DNA of 64,000 bases from Papio anubis (GCF_008728515.1 NC_044996.1:126409595-126473594); one strand, 5' to 3'. Counted from the stretch's first letter, positions 11,575-21,884 are shown. Numbers and translations are program-made. The notes: generated by a model from the letters alone, not told the origin.

Positions 11575-11757
11575 TTTTTTTTTTTTTTTGAGACTGAGTC
11601 TCGCTCTGTCGCTTAGACTGGAGTGCAGTGCTACAACCTTGGCTCACTGCAGCCTCTGCCTCCCGGGTTCAAGTGATTCTCCCAACCCAATAGCTGGAAT
11701 TACAGGTGCATGCCACCATGCTAATTTTTGTATTTTTAGTAGAGACGGGGTATTTCA
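11575..11757 (-). mobile_element. Alu A, 3' portion (split)
   Basis: Minus-strand Alu up to TAGTAGAGACGGGGT, where an L1-headed insert starts. The remainder is at 12433-12568. Its target site GAGTTACCTTCT at 11563-11574 recurs twice downstream. Confidence 0.9.
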
Positions 11758-11762
11758 GCTAA

Positions 11763-12093
11763 TTTTTGTATTAAAAAAATTTTTTTTAATTATACTTTAA
11801 GTTCTGGGGTATATGTGCAGAACGTGCAGGTTTGTTACATAGGTATACACGTGCCATGGTGGTTTGCTGCACCCATCAACCCATCACCTACATTAGGTAT
11901 TTCTCCTAGTGCTCTCCCACCCCTCGCCCCCCGTCTCCCTACAGACCCCAGTGTGTGATGTTCCCCTCCCTGTGTCCATGTGTTCTCATTGTTCAACTCC
12001 CACTTATGAGTGAGAACATGGGGTGTTTGGTTTTCTGTTCTTGTGTTAGTTTGCTGAGAATGATGGTTTCCAGCTTCATCCATGTCCCTGAAA
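11763..12093 (-). mobile_element. primate L1 3' end (5'-truncated)
   Basis: T run, then AATTATACTTTAAGTTCTGG, CATAGGTATACACGTGCCAT and the ORF2 3' end read backwards, stopping abruptly at CATGTCCCTGAAAAG. Only about 320 bases. The expected continuation (compare 33715) is replaced by unrelated local copies. Confidence 0.9.
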
Positions 12094-12126
12094 AGTACTA
12101 TTTAGCACGGCCTAAATAGCAACTAA
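12094..12126. other. filler with 8-base hairpin
   Basis: Short stretch of unknown origin between the L1 piece and the duplicated segments. It contains CTATTTAG-CACGGC-CTAAATAG, an 8-base inverted repeat around a 6-base loop. Confidence 0.6.
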
Positions 12127-12208
12127 TTATAGTTGGATCGTTGTCACTGCCGAATAATATTCCATTGCATGACTACCATGGTTTATCCTTTCTACTGCTG
12201 ATGGCCTT
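12127..12208 (+). repeat. direct copy of 8897-8978
   Basis: TTATAGTTGGAT through TACTGCTGATGGCCTT matches 8897-8978 with about five mismatches in 80 bases by eye. It is same-strand and followed immediately by an inverted copy of neighbouring sequence. Confidence 0.9.
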
Positions 12209-12420
12209 GTGTATAATTTGTACTTCAATAAAAGTTTAATTTAAAAAATACATGTAGACACATTGGATCCACTTTCATGGATGAGTCAAAGAGAATAACA
12301 CTCAGGCTGAGGCAGAAGGATCACTTGAGCCCAGGAGTTCGAGACCAGCCTGGGCAATATAGGAAGACCCCATCTAGAAGAAGAAGAAGAATAAGAAGAA
12401 GAAAGAAGAAGGAAGAAGAA
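12209..12420 (-). repeat. inverted copy of 8430-8632
   Basis: Reverse complement of the L1ME start, the unique spacer (GATCCACTTTCATGGATGAG), the Alu fragment and the CTT-rich run. About 11 mismatches in 165 non-microsatellite bases by eye. It ends in AAG-rich sequence joined to Alu A. Confidence 0.9.
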
Positions 12421-12432
12421 ATACAAAACATA

Positions 12433-12568
12433 TAATTTTTGCATTTTTAGTAGAGATGGGGTTTCACTATGTTGGCCAGGCTGGTCTCGAACTCCTGGCC
12501 TCAAGCAATCTGCCTGACTCGGCCTCCCAATGTGCTGGGATTACAGGTGTGAGCCACCACGCCCAGTC
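12433..12568 (-). mobile_element. Alu A, 5' portion (split)
   Basis: Resumes at TAATTTTTGCATTTTTAGTA and runs to GAGCCACCACGCCCAGTC. TAATTTTTGCATT here and TAATTTTTGTATT near 11760 may be the target duplication of the inserted L1 composite. Confidence 0.9.
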
Positions 12569-12576
12569 TTGGAGTT

Positions 12577-12884
12577 ACTTTTTTTTTTTTTTTTTTTTGA
12601 GACAGAGTCTTGCTCTGTCACCTAGACTGGAGTGCAGTGGCGCGATCTTGGCTCACTGCAACCTCTGCCTCCCGGGTTCAAGCAACTCTCCTCCCTCAGC
12701 CTCCCAAGTAGCTGGGACTACAGGCGCCCGCCATCACCCCCCACTAATTTTTGTATTTTTAGTAGAGATGGGATTTCACGGTGTTGGCCAGGCTGGTCTT
12801 CAACTCCCAGCCTCACTCAAGTGATCCACCTGCCTTGGTCTCCCAAAATGTTGGGATTACAGGTGTGAGCCACCACGCCCAGTG
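12577..12884 (-). mobile_element. Alu B SINE
   Basis: Full minus-strand Alu inserted into the right-hand target copy of Alu A. GGAGTTAC stands at 12571-12578 and GAGTTACCTTCT at 12885-12896. After it the LTR-like sequence resumes. Confidence 0.95.
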
Positions 12885-12925
12885 GAGTTACCTTCTGAAG
12901 GAACCCAACTAAGGCAAAACTGGTC

Positions 12926-13938
12926 AACAGTCAGGAATTCCTTTTGTTAATTTTAATAAAATCCTATTTTATATATATATTAAAAAGGGGAGCCCCGTGG
13001 GGTTTCTTCTAAGGAGCATCTCACCAGTATCTAGATATTTTGTCTGCATGACACCAAACAGTCAGATGGCTGGAAATAAGCCCGACAATGGAGAGAATGC
13101 TTCTGTGTTCCTGAGCCTTTTTGGGATCTGGTCAACAGAGTTGATTTTCTGGATGCCCCAGTCAGGCTAGTTTAGGTCTTTTTGACCCGTACCCAGAGGG
13201 TGTATCTCTGAGTTCTGCCTCAGAAGCTTGATCACATCCCCGGGGGCTCCCACAAACCACATCCTGGCTGCAGCCAACTCCCTTCCACAGGCCTCCCTCA
13301 CTGAGTTTCTCTGTGGTGGGCTCTCTGCATAGCCTCTTGGGATGAGGAGTCCTTCTCAGACCTTTACAGAACAGAGCCCCTGACACTCAGTTTCAAGGGC
13401 CTGCCTACACCCGTTTCTGAAGCTTTGCGTCGGTGGTCACTGCCCCTCTTAGCCATGTCCTCAGCTTTCTCCTCCTCCTGCTTTCTTCCCCAGACTGAAG
13501 TGGATCTGAACCTTGGAACAATCTATGCCTCTTAGTGCATTTTAGGGGATTTTAGGGCTGCCTGGGCCCCAGTTGGGGTTTAGTCCTTCTATATGTTCAG
13601 ACTTGTGATAGGACCCAGCCTTTTCCTCTCAAGACCTTGTATTTGAAATTCCCCATTCTATGGTTCGTCTCATCTTTAGAACCCACACCAGGCAGAGATG
13701 TTTGGGAGGGTGGCCTCACTTGGCACACTGGCCTGGATGTCTCACAGTTTTGCATACCTCTGCCAGGCTGTGCTGCCCCCAGGCCAGACTCCTATTTCTC
13801 TGTTTGGGTATCTTGGGGGTCCTAATTAGACACTTGGTCCTTTGGATTTGGTATTTTAAGAGTACATGCTGTATCAACAGGGCTAGCTTTAATGTTAAAC
13901 ATCTATTAAAATATTAAGGGTGGATGGCTAGGTGACTG
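12926..13938. other. unique sequence, moderately GC-rich
   Basis: About 1 kb without recognised repeats apart from a short TA run at 12969-12980. Several ORFs of 60-85 codons overlap on both strands and show no domain, so I do not call a gene. Confidence 0.5.
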
Positions 13939-13942
13939 CTAC

Positions 13943-14571
13943 TGTTACTGGAAAGAGGTCCCGACCCAGACCCCAAAAGAAGGTTCTTAGACCTCATACA
14001 AGAATTAGGAGCAAGTCCATAGAGTAAAGTGAAATCAAGTTTACTAAGAAAGTAAAGGCATAAAGAATGTTTGCTCCATAGGCAGAGCATTGGCATGGGC
14101 TGCTTGACTGATAATGCTTACAGTTATTTCTTGATTATATGCTAAACAAGGGGTGGATTATTCATGAGTTTTCTAGGATGGGGCAGGGAATTCCCGGAAC
14201 TGAGGGTTCGTCCCCTTTTTAGACTGTATAGGGTAACTTCCTGATGTTGCCATGGCATTTGTAAACTGTCATGGCGCTGGTGGGAGTGTTTTTAGCATGC
14301 TAATGCATTATAATTGGTGTATAATGAGCAGTGAGGACGACCAGAGGTCATATTTGTCATCGTCTTGGTTTTTGGTGCGTTTTGGCTGGCCTCTTTACTG
14401 CATCCTGTTTTATCAGCAGGGTCTTTGTGACCTGTATCTTGCGCCGACCTCCTATCTCATCCTGTGACTAAGAATGCCTAACCTCCTGTGAATGCAGCCC
14501 AACAGGTCTCAGCCTTATTTGACCCAGCCTCTATTCAAGATGGAGTTGCTCTGGCTCAAATGCCTCTGACA
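13943..14571 (-). mobile_element. solo ERV LTR with perfect 4-base duplication
   Basis: A 629-base block beginning TGTTACTGG and ending CTCTGACA, flanked by CTAC at 13939-13942 and 14572-14575. On the minus strand it holds AATAAA-type sequence (complement near 14038). TG...CA ends and a 4-base duplication suggest class I ERV. No internal viral genes are present, so this is a recombined solo LTR. Confidence 0.85.
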
Positions 14572-14587
14572 CTACCCTGTAACTTTC

Positions 14588-14885
14588 TTAGTCAACTTGG
14601 GCTGCCGGAACAAAATACCATAGATTGAGTGGCCTAAACAACAGAAATGTATTTCTCATAGTTCTGGAGGCTGGGAAGTTCAAGATCAAGATGCTGGCAT
14701 GGTCAGGTTCTGGTAAGTTCCCTCTTCTGGGTTTATAGGCAGCTTGCCTTCTCACTGTGTCCTCAGTTGGCAGAGAGAGGCGGGGGAAGTGGGGAGGGAG
14801 AGGGAGAGAGAGAGAGACAGTTACCCTGGGGGTTAGGGCTTCAAAATATGAATTTGGCAGGAGGGACACACAAGTCCATAGCAAT
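14588..14885 (+). mobile_element. MLT1-like LTR (MaLR), internally deleted
   Basis: TAGTCAACTTGGGCTGCCGG, ATAGTTCTGGAGGCTGGGAA and TCTCACTGTGTCCTCAG, ending GGACACACAAGTCCATAGCA. The middle is shortened and replaced by a GGGA/GA-rich run at 14786-14818. Confidence 0.8.
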
Positions 14886-14889
14886 AACT

Positions 14890-15324
14890 GTGCACAACTC
14901 CACCCCCATCCCCCCACCCCCACCAGCATCTCATCTGTTGATCTGGCTGAAATCTGAAATTCCACAATTAGAGATTCATTTCCTTGGTTTAAAGTGTTGT
15001 AATGTAAATTGGCACAGAACCTGTTTGATGGGCCTCCATGCGAGGCCTTTTCCTGAGAGCCAGTGAAAAAGTATGAGGTCATTGGGCACCTACAAGTTGA
15101 GAATGGCCCCCACCTAGAAGACACAAAAAGTACTAAAGAGGAAGCTGATTTTCTTCAAGTGAGGTGGGCTTGTTAACTTTGCCAAGGCCTGTCCTAGTCC
15201 TCAGAGTTATGTTCATAACAGTTCCTGCAAAATAGCCCTTAAAATAAGAGGAATGAGTCCTTCGTCTTGCTTTCTTGCATCTATAAGTGGTGTGAAAGAC
15301 ATTACCTTTTAAAGAGAGAGTCCA
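14890..15324. other. unique non-coding sequence
   Basis: Nothing recognised apart from a C-rich stretch near 14903-14925. Confidence 0.5.
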
Positions 15325-15449
15325 GGCCGGGCGTGGTGGCTCACGCCTGTAATCCCAGCACTTTGGTCTTGAACTCCTGGGCTCAAGTGATCTGCCTGCC
15401 TTGGCCTCCCAAAGTGCTGGGATTATAGGCGTGAGCTACCACACCTGGC
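15325..15449. repeat. head-to-head Alu 5' ends (palindrome)
   Basis: 15325-15366 is the plus-strand first 42 bases of an Alu, fused directly to a minus-strand Alu 5' fragment at 15367-15449. The outer 42 bases on each side are near-perfect reverse complements with a 41-base loop. No poly(A) and no clear target duplication. Confidence 0.85.
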
Positions 15450-15812
15450 AATATTTTCACCGCAACACTTCATCTTCCTCCCCTACTAACATCTAAATGG
15501 TACCTGAAGTAAAGCGAGCCACTTCTTGTGGCTTGTTATTGCTGGGATCGGCTGCTTGTGGATAATTAGCTCAGGCAATCAGAGCACTGGGTCAGGAAAT
15601 CAGGCACGTGGCTCTGACTCCTATATGGCCTTTGCTCTTGGGGACCTGTTGAGGGTGGGTCACTGCTGGCTCAGTATGTGCTGCATGTGGAATTCCATCC
15701 CCTTTGAACCTGTACCATTAAAGGGGTATCAGCTGGAGATCCTTAACTCTACCGCTGCATCAGTTTTCAAAAGTGCATAAAGGTAAGCACTATCCTGAAA
15801 CTGGTGTTAGCT
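15450..15812. other. unique non-coding sequence
   Basis: No repeat or exon recognised. AAAGGTAAGC near 15778 resembles a splice donor but has no convincing acceptor partner. Confidence 0.5.
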
Positions 15813-15834
15813 TTCTCATACATTTCTTCTTCTT

Positions 15835-16135
15835 CTTTTTTTTTTTTCTTTTTGAGATTGCGTCTCACTCTATGGCCCAGGCTGGAGTGCAGTAGCTCCA
15901 TCCCAGCTCACTGCAGCCTCGACCTCCTAGGCTCAAATGATCCTCTCATCTCAGCCTCCCAAGTAGCTGAGACTACAGGTGCACATCTGTAGGGTCGGCT
16001 AATTTTTGTATTTTTTGTGGAGAACGGGTTTCACAGTGTTGCCCAGGCTGGTCTCGAACTCCTAGACTCAAGTGATTAGCCCACCTCGGCCTCCCAAAGT
16101 GCTGGGATTACAGGTGTGAGCCACTGTGCCTGGCT
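15835..16135 (-). mobile_element. Alu SINE with perfect target duplication
   Basis: Minus-strand old Alu. TTCTCATACATTTCTT at 15813-15828 and 16140-16155 is a perfect 16-base duplication. CTT units precede the T run. Confidence 0.95.
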
Positions 16136-16155
16136 ATCCTTCTCATACATTTCTT

Positions 16156-16405
16156 TATATTTTCCTACATAAGAATATGTCCTTAAGCAAGAGAGAATGC
16201 TACTTGCATGCTTTTAAGCTTTATAAGATTGGTATGTTTTTTACTTTCATATTTTGCAACTTTCATCTCATTCAATACTATTTTTGTGAGATTTATCCTC
16301 TTGGCTACATGTAGCTCTAGCTCATTTTTCTTCCTTTGCTTTATCCACAAACCACTCCCAGAGAACAACTGAACTCACAGTTGCCAGGGTGGGGGAAGAG
16401 CAGGA

Positions 16406-16446
<41 letters not shown>

Positions 16447-16780
16447 TCATGATTAGTTGATCTGAAACACACCTCAAGCTATTCTCCTAACTAAATCTGA
16501 ATCCAGCCAATAATTCCTTTAGATTTTAACCAGCTAACTTTGGAAATTGTTTTATAAGGCTTTAGTTCTTCCGTATGTTCACAACCCACAAAATTGGTTT
16601 TGCAACTAATCCTTTTACCCTTTGCCCGTGAGGAATGGCAAAGCTGAGGAATTGTAAAGCTGAGTTTGTTTTCATTTGCCGTTGCTTTTCTTCCCCTGTT
16701 TTCAGATGTCGTTATCTGTTTCCTTTTTTGCTTGGCATAGATTTGCCTTCCTTTCCCAATAGTATGTCCAACTCCTTCAA
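16156..16780. other. unique sequence with AC microsatellite
   Basis: Otherwise featureless. A 123-codon minus-strand ORF (16862-16491) has no recognisable domain. Confidence 0.5.
16410..16444. repeat. (AC)n microsatellite
   Basis: About 17 uninterrupted AC units. Confidence 0.97.
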
Positions 16781-16782
16781 AA

Positions 16783-17040
16783 CCTCTCCATTCATTCAGC
16801 CATGCATTCTTTTCACATATATTTATAATGTCGATAGTATGTGCCAGGCACTGAGGACTCAACAGTAAACCAAGCAGACAAAACTTCTGCCTTCAGCAAA
16901 GAAGCTTATCTTCCAGTAAGGGAAGCAGACAGTATTTCAGTAAAATACACAGTCGGTTAGATGGTGTTAGGTGGTGTCTGTGGAGGAAAATGAATCTTGG
17001 GAAAGAGGCACAGGAAGCCTTGAGGGGTTGCAATTTTATA
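16783..17040 (-). mobile_element. L2-like LINE 3' end
   Basis: CATTCATTCAGCCATGCATT, ATAGTATGTGCCAGGCACTG and AAGAAGCTTATCTTCCAGTA follow an L2 3' end read backwards. Confidence 0.65.
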
Positions 17041-17054
17041 TAGCATTTTTCTAG

Positions 17055-17287
17055 GCCAGGGGTTGGCAAATCATGGCCCAAGGCCCTCCATCTGTTTCTG
17101 TAAACGAAGGTTTATTGCAACAGAGTCACGCTCATTCACTTACATGTTTTCCGTGGCTGCTTTTGCATTGCAACAGCAGAGTTCAGTCATTGCAATAGAG
17201 ACCATTTTGGCTGCAAAGCCTAAAGTAGTTCATATTTGGCCTTTTACGGAAAATATTTACTATTTGACCCTTTGCAGAGGAAATGCA
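17055..17287 (+). mobile_element. hAT-type non-autonomous DNA transposon
   Basis: CAGGGGTTGGCAAATCATGG, GGTTTATTGCAACAGAGTCA and ATATTTGGCCTTTTACGG belong to a common mammalian MER1-group element. A second copy lies at 25988-26205. The far inverted repeat is degraded. Confidence 0.75.
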
Positions 17288-17299
17288 GATTTTTACATA

Positions 17300-17470
17300 T
17301 GATAACTTCTGAGGATTCTACCCATGTTGTGCTTTTCAGCTTCTAAAGCGTTGTCAGGAACACAATCTCATCTGAGTGTTGAAGTAGTGTTTGTTATGAG
17401 GTAGGTCTCAGTAGCTTTGTTTTACAGGTGACTCAACTGAGGCTTGAAGAGGTTATTATGGTTGTCCAGG
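17300..17470 (-). mobile_element. MIR SINE
   Basis: TTGTTTTACAGGTGACTCAA and CTGAGGCTTGAAGAGGTT are the MIR core, read backwards; the outer parts are diverged. Confidence 0.7.
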
Positions 17471-17498
17471 GTTGCTGACCTTGTAAAGTGGTTGTGGT

Positions 17499-17818
17499 TT
17501 TTTTTTTTTCTTTTTTTTTTTTTTGGTGTTTTTTTGAGACAGGATCTCGCCCTTTTGTCTGGGCTGGAGTGTAGTGGCATGATCATGGCTCACTGCAGCC
17601 TCAACCTCCTGGGCTCAAGTGATCCTCCCACCTCAGCCTCCCAAGTAGCTGAAACCACAGGCATGCACAACCATGCCCAGCTAATTTTTGAATTTTTTGT
17701 AGAGATAGGGTTTCTCTATGCTGCCCAGGCTGGTCTCAAATCCCTGGGTTCAAGGGATCCTTCCAGCTTAGGCTGCCAAAATGCTGGGATTACAGGCGTC
17801 AGCCACTGTGCCTGGCCT
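17499..17818 (-). mobile_element. Alu SINE (AluJ-like)
   Basis: Minus-strand Alu with an interrupted T head and old-type changes (GATCATGGCTCACTGCAGCC). Confidence 0.93.
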
Positions 17819-17935
17819 AGTGCTGGTGTTCAACTCTAAAAGCTGGTGCATTTTCTACTTTCCAGTGACAAAGACAACCCAGGTTTTTAGTGTGACAAGC
17901 TTCTTAGCGCATGAAACACAGAAAGGCAATCATGT

Positions 17936-18370
17936 GTAGGTGTCACGAATGTGGGCTCAGAAGCTCAGCAGCCCAAGTTCAAATGCTTGCTCTGCGACTT
18001 ACCTTTGTGACATCAGGCAAGTTATTTAACCTCTCTGTGCCCTGCCTCAGTTTCCTTGTCTATAAAGCAGTCATAGTTGTATGCCTTCTAGGTCAGGTCG
18101 TGCTGTATCCTAGTTTTCCCAAGGCAACTCTGATTTATGCCTGTTTTTTCCACATTAATCAATAGTGCCCCCATTTTACTCTCACATACCCCCGTTTGGA
18201 CATTAAGTTATATGCATGCCCTAACTAGGGTCGTCGCAGAGATTAAGTGAGTTAATACAAATAAAGTAAGTTAATACAAATAAAGCAGTTCAATCCATGC
18301 CGTAGGAAGCATTTACTGTTCAATCCATACCATCGGAAGTTCAATCCATGCCATAGGAAGCATTGGCTGT
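17936..18370 (+). mobile_element. MIR SINE with internal tandem duplications
   Basis: 17936-18072 is plus-strand MIR (GACATCAGGCAAGTTATTTA, CCTCAGTTTCCTTGTC). 18235-18370 looks like the MIR 3' part (GATTAAGTGAGTTAATACAA), locally duplicated. About 160 unrelated bases lie between. Confidence 0.7.
18249..18360. repeat. two short tandem duplications in MIR
   Basis: GTTAATACAAATAAAG occurs twice (18251-18266, 18270-18285). TTCAATCCATGCC-type units of about 21 bases occur three times (from 18289, 18319 and 18340) with one to three differences. Confidence 0.9.
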
Positions 18371-18415
18371 TGTTTCTTGTCAATGCCAGGCCAGCCCATC
18401 ACTTAATTTTTTTAT

Positions 18416-18708
18416 TTTTATTTTTTTAGATGGAGTCTCACTGTATTGCCCAGGCTGGAGTGCAGTGGCGCGATCTTGGCTCACTGCAACTTCTACCTCC
18501 TGGGTTCAAGCGATTCTCCTGCCTCACCCTCCAGAGTAGCTGGGATTACGGGCGCCTGCTACCATGCCTGGATAATTTTTGTATTTTAGTAGAGACGGGG
18601 TTTCACCATGATAGCCAGGCTGGTCTCAAACTCCTGACCTCAAGTGATCCACCTGCCTTGGCCTCCCAAAGTGCTGGGATTACAGGCATGAGCTACCGTA
18701 CCTGGCCT
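18416..18708 (-). mobile_element. Alu SINE
   Basis: Full minus-strand Alu; head is an interrupted T run. Confidence 0.95.
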
Positions 18709-18809
18709 CAATTTTCTTCTGACCCATTACTTGGTCCCATTAAGTCTGAACTGATTCCTGTCTGGAGCAATTTTGCTTATCTGGTTTAATAGGTAATTGA
18801 GGATTCATC

Positions 18810-19020
18810 TTCTGTGCGGCAGTGCCTTCTGGCTCACTCCCTGACCTCCTTTAGCAGCTTTGCTCAGATGTCATCTTCTCATGATGATGTCACAGGACAC
18901 CTCTCTAAAATTGCTACCTCCCCCACCCCAACACACTTCATATCTACTTCTCTGCTTTATGTATTTGCTTTATAGTTATTACTAACATACAGGTTTTACT
19001 GAGCTACTAGTGGTGTGGTT
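18810..19020 (+). mobile_element. L2 LINE fragment
   Basis: TTTGCTCAGATGTCATCTTC, then TCTCTGCTTTATGTATTTGC follow L2 3' body order. Confidence 0.65.
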
Positions 19021-19024
19021 CTGT

Positions 19025-19715
19025 TTTGCTGTTACTTGGATTTTAAAAAAAATCCTACAAAATCTGCTATGCCTGTGAGAATATTTATTTTTCTGTTTTA
19101 AAAATATATATCTTTATCATTACATTTTTGGAAATTACAGAAAAACCCAATAAAAAACAAATTCAGCCCACCCATGGTCCCCCCTCTGATTGGTGTTTTG
19201 CTGTGTATCAAGAATAAAGCAATTTTTCCCCAGCTCTAGAGGGAGTGCATTTTCTAGTCTAACCATATAACTTTAGCCAAACAGCTTACAAGCAAATGAC
19301 ATTTACTATGTTCTCTAAGTATTATTTTGATTCCTTTAAGAGGAGCTTTTTCCTACACATTTTCATCTGAAGCTGGCCTGAGAGGAAATATAAACACACT
19401 GGTCTAGCCTAGTCCCATCTCTAGACATAAAGGAAAAAAAAACATAGAAGAGAAATTGAGTGAAAAGGCATGTCCCCCTACTTCCAGGTAGCTTTCCCGC
19501 ACGGTGGCAAAGCATTGGCCTGGCACCTGCCAAAATGAACATCTTAATAGAAATTATCATGTGTGACGTTCCTTTGAACTGCTAACTTTCTTTCCAATAT
19601 TGAGCCAGTTGCTTTTTGCATCATTGTCTCCTCTAAAAATATAATTCATCCTCTTATATGTTTGCTTTATAGCTCTCTTTAAAACTGTCAATGTTTCATA
19701 GATTCATCCATTTGC
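19025..19715. other. unique AT-rich sequence
   Basis: No repeat or exon recognised. ORFs are short and without family resemblance. Confidence 0.5.
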
Positions 19716-19719
19716 ATTT

Positions 19720-19856
19720 TTATTTGTTTGAATGCCGCACTGGCACATACGACCCAAAAGGGCACGGTTGTATGTGTCTTGTTCACCGCTGCACTCCTAG
19801 CACCTCCCGTAGTGCCTAGCACATGATATTTACTTAATAAATATTTGTTGAATGGG
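19720..19856 (+). mobile_element. L2 LINE 3' end
   Basis: TGTGTCTTGTTCACCGCTGC, GTAGTGCCTAGCACATGATA and AATAAATATTTGTTGAATGG. Confidence 0.85.
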
Positions 19857-20101
19857 AAGGTGCCTGAGCACAGCAGAGTACGCTCACCCTCGATGCAGTG
19901 AGGGTGTCCTGCCACCGGGGCCAGGGTGGGGAGGAGATGACCCATGTATAAGGTCCTGAGCTGTGAAAGAATGAACCTCCAAAATGTGGTCTTGGTCCCT
20001 CAAATAGCATTCACACTTTCTCTCCCAGGCCCCGGATTCCTGTAACCAAGGACAAGTCATTAATTCAGTCCTACGAGTTAGTTTAAACAACAGATGCCTT
20101 T

Positions 20102-20391
20102 GTTTTTTTTGAGACAGAGTCTCACCCTGTTGCTCAGGCTAGAGTGCAGTGGTGCTATCACGGCTCACTTCAACCTCCACCTCCCGGATTCAAGCGATTC
20201 TCCTGCCTTAGCCTCCCCAGTAGCTGGGATTACAGGCACCCACTACCACACCTGGCTAATTTTTGTATTTTTAGTAGAGACGGGGTTTTGCCATGTTGGC
20301 CAGGCTGGTCTTGAACTCCTGACCTCAAGTGATCCGCCTGCCTTGGCCTCCCAAAGTGCTGAGATTACAGGCATGAGCCACATGCCTGGCC
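20102..20391 (-). mobile_element. Alu SINE
   Basis: Minus-strand Alu. AGATGCCTTTG before and AGATGCCTTTTG after it are the likely target duplication. Confidence 0.95.
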
Positions 20392-20399
20392 AAAGAAGA

Positions 20400-20640
20400 G
20401 ATGCCTTTTGAGAGAGGAAGCTCAATATGACCTTCACACAAAGAGGTCAGGTGTGATATTAGCTCTATTCCTGGGGACAGCTGTGATCAGGTGGGAGTGG
20501 AAAGAAGAGCATAAGAAGGGGAAGCAGAGAGGGGCTGGATGGGGTGGCATGGCCAAGGAGGAAAGCGTGCAGGAAGGGCAGCAGGCCCATGCCAGACCTC
20601 TTCTCTTCTAGAAAAGCACATGAAATCTCAGCCACGGCGA
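20400..20640. other. unique purine-rich sequence
   Basis: G/A-rich stretch with no feature recognised. Confidence 0.5.
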
Positions 20641-20689
20641 TGTATGTGGAGCAATTTGCAGAGTGCCTGGTGCCCAGAAGCAGTTAATG

Positions 20690-20860
20690 ATGGCACTAAC
20701 ACAGCTAATATTTTTGAGCATGTGCTCTAAGCCAAAGTCTGCTAAGCACTTTTCCTGTACTGACTGACTCATTACTCATAAGAATTTTAGGACACAATAA
20801 GATTATCCCCATTTGATGGGTAAAGAATCCCAGGTATGGAGGCAGTAGATATCAGCAACT
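20690..20860 (-). mobile_element. MIR SINE
   Basis: CACAGCTAATATTTTTGAGC then TTATCCCCATTTGATGGGTA, minus-strand MIR. Confidence 0.75.
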
Positions 20861-20864
20861 ACTT

Positions 20865-21184
20865 TATCCCACGACTGTGATAGCTAAAATTAAACACTGG
20901 CTGTTCTCATCATGACTCACTGAAAATACCTCACCACCTCCCCACGCCTCCCTTTTTTCTGTAATAGTGAAAAGGCTTTGACAATTTTGTCAATAATGTG
21001 GCATTAGTACTATAAGATAACCAAAAGCAGCTTGTAATATTTCTGGCAAGGGAATTTTAAAAGCAGATCTTTTGAGATATTGTACACTTGTTTTTACTTG
21101 CATGAACACATTATATTTTTATCCAGGCAGAATCATTTTTCTATCAAATGGTAGTTTTTCAACCTATTGCTAACTATAATACAG
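20865..21184. other. no feature recognised
   Basis: Unique AT-rich sequence. Confidence 0.5.
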
Positions 21185-21482
21185 ATTTTTTTTTTTTTTT
21201 GGATAGAGTTTCGCTCTGTCACCCAGGCTGGAGTGCAGGGTGCAATCTTGGCTCACTGCAGCCTCTGCCTCCTGGGTTCAAGCAATTCTCCCTGCCTCAG
21301 CCTCTTAAGTACCTGGGATTACAGGCACATGCTACCACGCCTGGCTGATTTTTTCTATTTTTGGTAGAGACAGGGTTTCACCATGTTGGCCAGGCTGGTC
21401 TCAAACTCCTGACCTCAGGTGATCCACCCGACTTGACCTCCCAAAGTGTTGGGATTACAGGCGTGAGCCACCTCACCTGGCC
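21185..21482 (-). mobile_element. Alu SINE
   Basis: Full minus-strand Alu, one of two separated by about 90 bases. Confidence 0.95.
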
Positions 21483-21572
21483 TGGCCCATTTCCTTTTAA
21501 CCCTACCCTTTCCAATGAGAACCTGGGAGATGATTAAAATATTTCATTTCATATGTACCCTGCGCTTTGAAA

Positions 21573-21880
21573 TTTTTTTTAATTTAAGTTTTTGAGACAG
21601 GGTCTCCCTCTGTTGCCCAGGCTGGAGTGCAATGGCACAATCTTGGCCCACTGCAGCCTCAGCCTCTTGGACTCAAGCAATCCTCCCATCTCAGCCTCCC
21701 AAGTAGCTGGGGCTACTGGCACATGCCACCACACCCTGCTAATTTCTGTGTTTTTTATTGAGATGGGGGAGGATCTCACTATGTTGCCCAGGCTGGACTC
21801 CAACTCCTAGACTCGAGTAGTCCTCCCACCTTGGCCTCCCAAAGTGCTGGGATAACAGGTGTGAGCCACTGCACCTCGCT
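21573..21880 (-). mobile_element. Alu SINE (AluJ-like)
   Basis: Minus-strand Alu with GATCTCACTATGTTGCCCAG and other old-type changes. Confidence 0.93.
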
Positions 21881-21884
21881 CCCT

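Noticed and set aside
13943..14571. A provirus with internal genes
   Set aside because: Only an LTR is present between the target duplications; no gag, pol or env sequence follows.
15535..15600. tRNA-like A-box sequence (TTAGCTCAGGCAATCAGAGC)
   Set aside because: No cloverleaf arms, no B box at the right distance and no CCA-side stem.
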